From assembly GCA_023101725.1 (NCBI GenBank), contig JALJCO010013700.1:107836-171835 (forward strand): a stretch of DNA of 64,000 nt. Reading direction: 5' to 3'. The DNA comes from Atherinomorus stipes. Lineage: Eukaryota > Chordata > Actinopteri > Atheriniformes > Atherinidae. A program made the position numbers and the translations under genes. Positions within the stretch are counted from its first letter, which is position 1, and each line of letters opens with the position of its first letter. Shown piece after piece: positions 26,680-38,600 of this stretch. A model generated the notes under the pieces. The model was given only the letters and a program-made list of their open reading frames with translations, ran no database searches and was not told where the DNA came from.

Positions 26680-29600
26680 AATAAACTTGAACAGAAGACG
26701 CGCAAGTGTTACTCCTACAATATCAGCCTTATACGCAGAGCCAAATGCACACACCTAAACAGCCCCCTGACACTCACCCTGAATCCAGCAACAAAGGAAA
26801 AAGAAGTCATCTCTGTAGACTTGTATGGCACAAAAAGAGCTGAGAAACAGAAAAGTCTGACTCATGTGAGGCTAAACACAGATGCCAAGACCTTTGAAAC
26901 TTTCTGCTGGGCCATGCCCTTTGATAGACCTCAAGTCTACATTTAATGTCCCGAGTATATTCTGTTATGATACAGCATTGTGCCTACAGCTTTTACTTTA
27001 TCCGTTTTCCCTCTTCAATCTAACTTGAAAAAGACAAAGCAAAAATATACATAAAAAATGTCTGCAAAAATTAGTCGAATGGAAAACTGAACATCAAATA
27101 AACGTTCTGTAAATAGGGTTCCTCTGGCATCATTTACAGACACAAATCCTTTTGGCTATGAAGCGACAAGCTTTACAAACCTGTATTTGGAGGAATCCGC
27201 TCTTCTTTTAGCCTTCTTCTTGTATTCGGCTGAGGTTAAATCATGTGAAAAAGAGCAAGAATATGGTGGACGGAATGTAAATCATCTGATTTAATGATGT
27301 TACTCAGATAATTACGTTTGCCCTAGCTCATCATAATGCGAGTATTGCACAGTATTAATATCTGAAGATGGGCACAGTGATACTACAAACAGATCCAGAA
27401 GACACAATACAACTATTTTATGCATGTGGAAGTGTTATTAAAACATTTAAATCTTCATCTTTTAACCTTCCTTAGGTATTAGCAGCACCTCCTGCAATCT
27501 CATGGCGTACTTTTGCAGAACACCTGCTACTATGCTGATGTAAGCACGCATGCAATTTGTCTGTAACAATGTCCAAGACAGTGCCAGTAACTAATTTGGA
27601 CACATCAAATAATTATCTTTGAAACTAATCATTTAAATTTTAAGCAACAAATGTATTTTATAGCTCATGTTTTGTTTTTTAATCTGTCCAAATTTGGATT
27701 TTTTTTTCACTTTGGTTTCTTGAGTATCACCTTCAAAACTCTGTTGAAACTGCACTGCATTCAGCAAAAACAATGTTGTGGTAGGCTTTCATAAAAAATT
27801 TTTAAAAAAGCAAACAAAAAAAAAACACAACCTCTACATCTGTTTGCCGAAACTTTTAAAGGACACGTTGACAACTTTATTTCACTGTCACTGGAAATGA
27901 CAGGGACACTGAACAGCAGGAGGGCACATGTTAAAGCTGTGAGAACACAATTAAAGTTAGTCTACATCCTGTGTGTGATGTCAAGAGATTCCACAAGGAC
28001 TCCCAGTCACTGCACTGCCCTGCCCAAAGCTCGTACACACCTTAAAGGCGTACCTCCCTCTGGATGTGCTTGCAATGCTTCTGTATTAAACAAGGCCAGA
28101 TTTATCATCTGCTCTTGCTTAGAATATTTAACTGAGTTGCTATTTTTAAACACAGTGCAGTATGGAACCGGAGTCTCTGCGGCACCTGCCTTGTGCAGTG
28201 AATGTCCCAGATTTCTCCCAGATATTTGTCTCTCATGTTTTGAATTTGAATGAAAGCACAAAGCTCTGCTGAAACTGATGCACCTTCTATACCTCATAGT
28301 TGTGCTGTTGAGTGAACTATATGTACGTTATAAATGTGTAGTTCAGGGCTGGATTGGGACAAAAAAAAAAAAAAAATCGGCCTGGGCATTTTGAACCCAG
28401 ACTGGCCCAACAGATATCAATGGAATGACGATGACGCCTCTGAATGAAAACAAGTGCTTTTACACTGTCTTGTTTGGATGTACTTGTCTAATGTAGCCTA
28501 CTTGTCTAATAAACTTAAACCTACACCTTCTTCCCACCATCTAAAGACATACACGTTAGGTAAACAGGTCTCCCTTAAAAAGAGACAGCATGTCTCAATG
28601 GGATTTACCTGTATAAAAAAAAGGTTAAAAAAGATAAATAAAAACCATCCTCCCAGTCCTGTTATTATGTACAGTAGCCTACTAAGTGGTCTGTAGGCCT
28701 AAGGGATGAACAAGGTGACAAAAAGCTACAATATAATCAGCAGGATGTTATAATGGCCAAATTAAACAAACATGAACCAGGTGAAAAATGTAACCAATAA
28801 ACTCTCTTTATCAAATCTGAACTTTTTTTCAAGTACAAGTAGGCCAGCCCCCTACCATACTCATGCAGCCCCCTACCATACTCATGCCATTTAGTCCACT
28901 ATTACAATCTTGTTGTAATCTTGTGTAATAGCACAGCCTGCTTATAACTAAGCATACTGGGTTTTAAAGAGTTAACCAACACAACAAACATGAACTAGAC
29001 TAACCCAAACTGGATTTATATCAGACCCAGGTAGAGTGTAGTTCATCACTTCTACAAGCATGTAGTACAGATGCACATAATGGATGCATTTGGCTCAAAA
29101 CTATACATATGGATCAGCGCGAGCCTACGTCACAACCCGGAATTCACGTGACCACGAAGCTGGTCCCGGTGAAAACATGCTTCGTATTTGAACGGCGTCT
29201 GATGGACTATGAGCCTCAAAAACTGCTTTTGCACCCTTTTTAATTTTTTTTCTCCGCCGGTCTGTCTTTGAAATAATATTGAAATGACGTCCAGTTATAC
29301 AGAAAGTCTTACTGTCGACGCTAGAAGAAGATACGAAGCTAAACTAGTATCTGTTGGACTAAGTGATGCCCATCTTCTGCTGCTACAGCCTGGTTAGACG
29401 AACCTACCTGTACATAACAGCCTGATGATCAGTTTCCCCGATCTCACGATGTATTTGGTTTCATCAGGTAAGCCCCGTGTTCAAGCCATTTATTTTTTAT
29501 AGAATATTAATTTTCCCCGGATTTTTAAGAAATGGTAGTATTTCTTTGATGTACTTCTCAGGAGTTTACTCTCATTGATAAAGCTATAAATTACCGGCAG

Positions 29601-32600
29601 TCTCATCTGTATTTAACTGGTTATGACTGTGCATGTTTACAATGCTGCAAATGCCTTTCTGCCACTTTTTATGCTTTTATTGTGATGTAGGAACTGATGG
29701 CAGTAATAAGGATGAACGTGATCGTTAACAGGAGACGGGAACAGCGGGCGGCGCTGTGATTCTGTACATCCACTGGGTGTTTTCTATCATCTGTACAAAA
29801 ACAACTACAGGGTTTAAAAAGTGAGACCACAATATGCTTTTTTATCAGTCACAAAGTGATCCGAACATATTGTTAGATGTTTCCATGGTTTCCAGCGTGA
29901 ACTGTCAGCATTTATGGGCTTGATAGCAGCTAGCCACTTAGCATGTTGTTCGGGACTTTTGCTGTTGTTTTGGGAACTGGAACAAACATATTCTCTTGTC
30001 CGTGTGATAGATATGTTTATGGCAGCCATACACAGCGGGACTTTCGGTATTTCCAAAGTAGAATCAAACGAAGATTGACAAGTAATGAAGCAGGTAATTC
30101 AGTGGCTCCTCCCTATGCAACGAAGCGATGTTTTCACCTACTACCTAACCGGATGTGACGAATTTGGCTCAAAATTCCCAGATGCTCGCGGTGATATATA
30201 TACACACATACATATACACACACGGGTGTTTGTTTTTATATCCCCGTGGGGTACATCCATTGACATAATGCATTCCCTAGCCCCTTACCCTAAACCTAAC
30301 GGCCATACCCGATTGCCTAAACCTAACCCTTGTCCTAACCCTAACCAAAACCTAATTGTAACTTAATCTCTAAAACCTAATCTTGACCCTCAAAACGGGG
30401 TTCGTACCCATGCGGACCAGGAAAATGTCCCCACGAGGGCAAGACGTCCCCACGGTGATAGCAAAAATGCAGAACATGGTCCCCACAATGTTGCAGAAAT
30501 GCGCCCACACAAACATACACACACACATACACACACCCAATGACAGACAGGACAGACAGACAGACAGTTAGGAAGGAAGGAAGGAAGGAAGGACAGACGG
30601 ACTAGAAATAAGGTCCAGGTTGACAAAATAGAAAGATATCCTTTAAACTACCAATGTGTCATTCAAAAGAGTAAAATCAAGTTCACTCAATTCTGTAAAT
30701 TTGACAATCGGAACAACTTTCCATCCAATCTTCAGAGACATTTCACTTCTGTAAGTGGAGTTGTGTAAAGTACTTATGAGTAGTCAGTGTGTGACCAGCA
30801 ATACAAAGCAGTTAGGTGTGCTCAGTCTGGAAAATCAGAAACAAGACCAAGCAGAAGAGTCAACCTAAAAGCTACTCAGAAAGGATCCACAAGAAGTGCA
30901 AATGTTTTGATATTTAAACATCAAAACGTTCATAGAGGTACAAGGGAGAGTTATAACGAGAATCTTTATGCTGCATCATTTTTACATCAGAAAAATTCAG
31001 ATGCCTTTTCAACCACAGAACGTCCTTTAGCCTTTTGGTCTGCAGTTTGTTGCAGTACAGTGCTGGTTGCAGCATCATGTAAGCAAGGTGGAACCAGTCC
31101 ATGTAGTGGTTTTCTGTAAAACTGGAATGAGACAAAGCCAGCAACAGCAGTAGTTTTGGAATAATCTAAACAGGACGTGGAGGCCAAAAAGAAAGAATAT
31201 ACATTTGGCAAATTAAAATTTGTAGATTCCAATTTGTGGCAAAAAAACCCCACTAGTAATTAAAACCTGAAATATTTCTAACTTAATAATACAGCAATAC
31301 TTCTCTCTGTTGACTAGAAGCACATAATGCAGATTTAAGTAACACTGGCCCAGATGCATGGTACAGACCCTCAGTCCATTACAGTCTAACACAGACAGCC
31401 AAACAATCATGGCTCCTCATATCATTGGTCTCTTAGAATAACCATTTAAACCAGCATGCATATCTTTGAACTTTGGGGGGGAAAAAAGAGGAGCCCCACA
31501 AGAACCAACCCCCTCAAAAACAGAGGGAAAACCAGGAACCATCTTACTGTGAGGCAATGCAAACTACTGTGTTGTTTTATATTACAGTCCAACATAAAAT
31601 ATTTAATGTGCTATATGTGACAAACAAGAAAAAAACACTGAGGACAAGAAGAGGACAGAAAGACCTCTGTGGAAGAAAAGCATATTTTATCCCTGGCACC
31701 TGCTTTGTTTGGCTAGTCTCTGTGCTCTAGGGTTTAGTTCACATCATGGTGAATGTTTAAACACAGTGTGCCAAATTGCAAATGTTTGATTCAGATGTGT
31801 TTGCTTGCATTGCTCTCAATACAGTGGAGTAACTGTCAAGAGTGGTTTCCACTGTGAGTATCTCAGTCAATCCATCTAGTCCTGTCTGCACAGCTGTGAT
31901 CACACACACCAAACAATATGTGATACTGTGGAAATAAATATATATCTATTCATCCATCCATCCATCCATCCATCATCCCTTTGCTTATCAGGGGGTCCAG
32001 TCGTGGGGGCAACAGCCTCAGCTGAGAGACCCAGACTTCCCTCTTCCTGGCCACTTCGTCAAGCCCCTCAGGGGAAACCTGAGGGGTTCCCAGGCCACTG
32101 AGAGACATAGTCCCTCCAACTGGATAAATATTTATGTAAATTCAAAACCTGGACACACTTGTTATGTACAATCTTTGAACCATTGCATTTTTTTTCAACC
32201 AGAAATATGTGATTTTTTTTAATAAACAAAGTGATTAAAATTCTTCCTTACCCAGTGTGTTGTAGATGCCATCAGCCTCCTCTTTCACCTGTTCGTCTAG
32301 CCGCTCCATGTTCTGCACCAGCAAGGCCACCACCTGCCCCTCCAACTAAAAAAGATTTTCAAGTTATGGTTCACATTTTACAGCAAATCAGAGAAAAATA
32401 TGTCTATCGGCAACTGAAAAAAACTTATTCTCACCTAAAACAACATATTTAACCCTAATTTCAGGTAATAACGGACGTTTTTCTTTCCTCCAAAGTCTCA
32501 TTCAAATTGTTCACTTTGCCCATCAGCTCAGTTTGTGGTGCGACAAAAAAATGTGACAGTTGACAAGAAAGAAAGAAATGTAAACAAACAGAGGGATGAT

Positions 32601-35600
32601 GGACACTTTTAGGTTTACATGTCAGCAGAGGAAACCTGACCGTTTTCAAAGAGGCTCCAACAGGAACCAAGTGTTATCGGTCAAGTCAGGACTGGCGACT
32701 CATAACCAAACAAAGATTGTGGGGTGCCGGCAGGCTGGATAAAAGTACCATTACAGATGAAAGAAGACGGACAGTCAAAGCAGATTTATGAGCCACGGAG
32801 ACTGTTGTGAATCATTTTGATTTATCTTATCAAGGATAACACCTGGCCTTCTGGCAGCAAGGACAGAGGAGCTGCAGGCATTACAGCAGAGAGGAGAGAC
32901 AAATGGAATCAACCATCCCTTGCTGCCCTGAAACCACTTCCCTTGGAAGTAGCTGTAAAAAAAGAGTGAGTTTATGGGCGCTCCATTGCATGGTAAATTG
33001 ACTGCATTTATATTATGCCTTCATCCTGAAAGAGCTGCACAGCTATCTCAGGGCTTCTATCTCACCCACAGTCATGTAAGAAGCCAATTCACTCATATAC
33101 ACACCAAAAGTTTTTCCATCAAGAATTTTATAAATTCATTCCTCAGTTTGACTCATCCTGCCAGAAGTTGCCAGAAGAAAATATTTTCACATATTCTACT
33201 TCAACTAAGCTAATACCAGAACTGACTCAGTTACAGAGGCAGGAAAAAACTGCTTAACCCTTAAAACTCTGTTAGATTGGTAGCACCATAAAGCACTATC
33301 AGCTACAATTTCTCAGGAATGGTAGTGGAAATCATGATGGATAACTTATCCTTTAGGCCAGTGGTGGAGAATGTTGGCCCCCATCCTGCAAGTTTTCACT
33401 GTTTTCCTCCTCCAACACATCTGACACAATCAACTCAATACAGTCTTGTTTTTGGCAGCCAGCTGAGTTTCAGTTTTAGTCTTAGTAGAGCTACACACTA
33501 TATTGTTTGAGCATTGTCATCACCAGGAGCGGACTGGGACAATAATTCTGGACGGGAATTTGATACCATCCCAGGCCACCTCCAACAAAAACAATAAGAG
33601 TGAATTAGGCTGGGCGCCTACTGATGTGAGACTGTAAAATAATAAAACAAAGGCTCCACATGTGGCCACAAATGGCTTTTTGTTTCTTTCCCTTACAAAA
33701 TTAACATTTGTTGTGCTGCAACAACATGCATGTAAATCACATAAACTGAGTTCTACTTAATCAACTACAATATGGTTAAAGGGATAGTTCAGGTTTTTGG
33801 ACCTGAAGTTGTTTGAAACACTCTCCCTTTGTAGCTCTGATGCAACAGTGTCTCTACTGTCACCGAGCCTCCTGCTCTGAGAAACAGCCGGTGATGTACC
33901 GGAGAAAAAGTAGTGCTGGAGCTGTATGGGGGCGCCGTTCTCCAAAGGTTATTAAGCTAGAAAAGTCTGCATGTGTTTTGTTAGACTATTTCAAGAATTT
34001 TAAAACATCCCGGCCTTATGTCAGAACTTGATTTAAATTCAGACTATTTTTTGGCCAATATCACCCCGCCACGTAGCTGCGCAAGCCGTTACCTGGAAAC
34101 AGAAATCAATTGGGACTATGCCTCTCAAACTTTATTAGCTGTTCCAACACAGAACAAATACTTGGTAGCTTATTATATATGAGGAAAACTATGTCAGACT
34201 ATGAAAGCGATGATTTGCTTTTTACCCCTTTGCCAAGAGGTTATCTTTATGAACCAAAGTACACTGATGGACCTTGAGCTGTTTACACCGACCTACTCTT
34301 GCTTTGCCTTTACTCCATCTGAGTTTAGGTCTCATTTTAAATCAGAAGACGCTACAGGAGGACAGATTAAATACGTTTACATGCCATCAAAATGCGGGTT
34401 AAGGTCAGTATTCCGGTTTCTGAAAGATGATGACTGACATCTGCGAGCTTTTCTGGAGTAAACCAGAAAAAAAGTGTTGTAGATAATGTTGATTATTAAA
34501 CAAATACTAGGATTTTTTTTTTCTTAAAAATATGAAAATTGCAGTTATTTGCATTTCGTCAAACGACAGTCGGACTTCACGGAAATATAAGCTTACAAGT
34601 GGTCCACTCCAACCGCCACTAACGTTTTGAAAAGTCAGATGTAGTCTATTTAATCTGTCCTCGTGTAGCGTCTTCTGATTGCTTCAAATTGCATTTCCCC
34701 TTTTTCTAAGTGACAATGTGTGCTTCCACACAGATGCAATCCAGTTCTACAACTTGATCATTTCTTTCTGAAGACTTTATGGCTTTATTTTAATCTTTGG
34801 AGATGAAAAAATATAATACAAGTTTATTTATATAGCACATCTACACAGGCAGTCAGGAAGTTCAAGTAAATCTAAAACCCATGTACAAAATTTCTGTACT
34901 TTGAGTTGACCAAATGCTTACAGGGGTGAAATATTTGTCCAAATCATTCAAAGGCCCCTTAAAGATCTTAGAAAAGGGATGACTCCCAGCGGTAAGAAAT
35001 AACCCAACAGATTCTCTGATGAAGAGTAACAGTGACAGCCATGAGGAAGGAGGCACTTAGTTTGTTCCTCTATTAAAGGTATAAATGCACATTATTGTAG
35101 TTTGACCTTTGTGTGTGTCACTGTAAATGCCAGGAAACATAATGGGATATCAACAATATTGATAACACCCTTTTGTGTGGGTCTACCTGCTTCACAGACA
35201 GCATGGCACTCTAAACTGCAAAAAGAAAGACTGTGTAAGGGAAAATACAAATTAAGAAAGCTAGACAGGGAGGTTTTACCTGTATAAAATAGTTTATATG
35301 ATATACTTTGTCAAGATTCTAGATTATCCTTGATTAACTTATTGAAAACAGACATAAAAACAAATGACATACATGTATCAATTTAAGCAAAAGACTTGCC
35401 TAACAGATTAAAAGACAGAAAGTCTGAATGTCTGTCATGTCAGCAAGAACTAACTTAAGTCTTGCTTTGAATATATTAGAAAAGTTCATGCAATCAGCTT
35501 TTCTCTAGTTTGAAAGCAGAAGGCCAGAAAATTAAGCCCTGAGTCACCCAAGTGTTGCTTCATTGTAATCATCAAAGACTGATGTCAAATTTGAACTCAC

Positions 35601-38600
35601 CAGAGCATCTATGAGAACCTCGGCACCCTCCTCGCTCTCGTGCAGTGTGTCAATATCTGTCAGCTCCTGCAGGAGGTCCACCACTGCGATGGCCACATGT
35701 GCTTCAGGTTTAGGACAACAAGACTAACAATACAGCTCCACTGATTCAGGAAACTTAAATATAGTTGGAGAAAATATATTGTCGCATAATTTTGGCTAAA
35801 ACAACTAGATTTACTTCAAGTACACTCAATCTCATGTACAGGGCACACTGCCTACTGCAAGGCTATTGAGGCCACACCCCCTACATGCACTGTGCATTTC
35901 TTCATCACATGCACAGAGGATTTCTTCAACACCAGAGGCCACACTTTTGAGCCCAAAGCACAAGACTATTGAAGCCACACATTTGAGCCTGTGGACTTTA
36001 TAAAGTCAAGTAAATTTTGATAATATAGTAGGAAAACATATATTTGATCTGTAATAGTATTAATGCTCAACTTGGAAATATTAAATTAAAATACAAGAAT
36101 TTGTACATCCATTGGGAAATATTTAAAAGACCATTCCATTTGTTCAGCCAACTACATTTCTGTTCATGCCATTGCATTCGTGTTTTTACAAGCTTTTTCT
36201 TATTTTATTCCACAGAAAAATGCTACGTTTGCCATCCGATGTGTGGCAATAATTCCCATAAATCCCCATAATTCCCATGGAAAGTTTCCAATTTGGAATA
36301 TTTCTGAAATTCCCTAGCTTAACTTCCCATGGAAAGTTTCTGGAAATTTACTGAAAATTTTCCACCCCTTTCCAACCCTACTCAATGCTGTTTAAATTTT
36401 GTATACCGTCTATATGAGATTGTCTCAAACTGAAAGGATATCAGTGTTTTCATGACTTAGCAGACCCAGCAGTGAGTGGACAGCGTTAAGCTCCACGAGC
36501 AGATGGTAGAGATCTGGCATTGTAGCGATCACATGCATTTCTTGAATAATGTCATTCAAATCCAGCTCCGACTCCATGAACCTGAATGAAAAAGCAAAAA
36601 AGCATTCAGATACAATCGCATACATTTTATTTTCTTAAATTCAATCATACTGACAGATTATTTTCTAGAATTTGTGTACTCTTAAGATTATTCACTGAGA
36701 AATATCTATATTACTATTCTGAGTGAGGCACACAGCATACACCACAACCCAAACACCAGTAAGTCCAGCATATTTGCCTTAATTGGCGTGCAGCTTGTTA
36801 CTTCAAAAAATATGTTCAAATGAACTCAGTTTGATGTATAAAGTGAAAAAACATGCACAGTAAGTAACAGCCTTACTTCTCTGGATTGTCCGGAAACTTA
36901 ATCCTCAGTTCCTGGTTTTTGTACGACCTTTTCTCAAAGGTCAGGATCATTTTCTTCATTGAGCTCTCATCAACTGGCTCGGCCTGTTTGATTAGTGCAG
37001 AAGGCGAAGAGGACGGAGAGAAAAACGTAAAAAGGGAGAAGTGGAGAAATGGAAGAAGGGGTTATTCAAGTAGCTGTTGCAACAGTAAAGAGCCATGAGG
37101 GTGATTTTAATTATATGAGTGCAGAATATAAGTTTTCTTCAACCGGTGGGAATCTGAGTACATTTCACTGAGAAGGGGAATGAGTTTGACCTCCTGATGG
37201 TTTAAAAGCTGTAAAGTGCTGGACTGATAATAACCGGTTAGGACATTTCAACCATCCGACACTATGGAACAGTGTAGCTCTTTACTCCGAGTGCCTCTTG
37301 ACACTGTGAATCTTTGAAAAGGCTGCAGTGTGGGATAATAAGAGACGAATTAAAGATGATTTTTCAAATGCACTCGGCTATTTAGCAACACTAGAAAAAG
37401 GAATCTGAGAGAAACTCTCATGGCGTTTCTTTTTCACCATGGTTGCATTATTATGTCTCAAAAACACTGTACCTTTGTTTCATTAAATCAGAAAGAGAGG
37501 AGAGTGATGGAGTCTGCAGTGGAGATGGTTTTGTTACTTGAGCGCCATCTTTTTTTTTTTCTTTTTTTTTTCCTTCAAAAGCAAATGTTAACACTGCACC
37601 TGCTTGAGGTCTTTTGAGAGGTGTTCTACAAAGCAAGTTCAACATAGCCAGATTTACATAGTGCTGGCTGGATTGACAAAACCTAAAACTCCAGAGTGAA
37701 CAAGACTGGTTCTGAAATGTCTTCATGAGTCATGGCTTTTCTCACTAGGCTCTGTACATGCTCACATAGAAAGGGGTGTTTTTACATGCAAGTTGATACT
37801 TTTCCCACAAAAACTAGCAGCACAGATTCCCTGACACTTTATAAAATAAAGACAGAAATCTCTGGGCATTGTCTCACACTGTGCAGTTAAATCAGGTGCT
37901 TCTCAGCTGACGGACTATCAAAGAATAAAAGGGAGGTGAAGCTCACTGATTCTTATGCAGTTTTTAATAATGCAAACATTATTTTGCATTATTTTGCATT
38001 GTTTCAACATTCCCTGACACTTCCTTCAGTAAAAATGAGGATAGAGCTTCAATGAAAACCATGAAGAACAGAAAAATCATTATGGGCAAAATCAGCAGCT
38101 GCTGCAGATAAAACAAGAGGCTTATTAAGAGACAATTTTTAGTTGAAATTGCTGTTATAACTCGTATGTTTGACATCACAGCTGTTATATTTAAATACAC
38201 TGTATAACTCAAGCAAATACTGTATTAACATAAGGAAAGATAGACTGAAATCACAAATCAAGTAGAGATGCACGATCCAGCTTTTTCCGATCCAATGCAA
38301 TACCGATACCTGGATTGAGAGTACCGGCCGATACCAGATACTGATCCACTACTGTTGAATGAATGAACTGTATACATTGCCAAGTGAGTGAAGGCATCAA
38401 GCTTGACAAACATTTAGCCTTTTTTTTTCTTTTTAAAGGGTAACAAATTAACTCAGATATACCGTAAATGTACTTAATTTTATTTATCAACAAATAAAGT
38501 GTACAGTCGTTATGATATTGATAAAAACAGAAATGACTGGATCGGAATGCTAGATTGGCCACATTCATCCAATATCCGATCCAGCTAATTTGTCAATATC

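Larger units (their letters stand above)
29117..30175. mobile_element. Candidate ISL2EU-like transposon relic (YqaJ-type ORF start plus THAP-like ORF)
   Basis: Three signals coincide. The plus-strand start at 29284 reads [20 protein letters not shown] then [10 protein letters not shown], resembling the N-terminus of teleost transposon-encoded YqaJ-nuclease proteins, and is followed by a CAG|GTAAGC donor at 29468. The minus strand holds a THAP-like frame (29814-30056). The two outer ends share CGCGAGC and a TACGTCACAACCCGGAAT / TTCGTCACATCCGGTTAG inverted similarity. Coupling of YqaJ and THAP proteins is known for ISL2EU elements. No transposase remains, so the class is inferred. Confidence 0.45.

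Noticed and set aside
26452..26946. 164-codon plus-strand open frame in intron 6
   Set aside because: Purine-rich start, a (CA)n stretch coding Thr/His repeats, and no recognisable domain; it overlaps a T/A-poor stretch that explains its length.
30285..30375. True telomere or chromosome-end fusion
   Set aside because: Units are irregular and embedded in a known type of dispersed repeat, inside an intron.
36425..36441. Continuation of exon 4 as ILSV and stop
   Set aside because: The bases are the start of a U12-type AT-AC intron; family alignment and the exon 5 frame fit only the splice.
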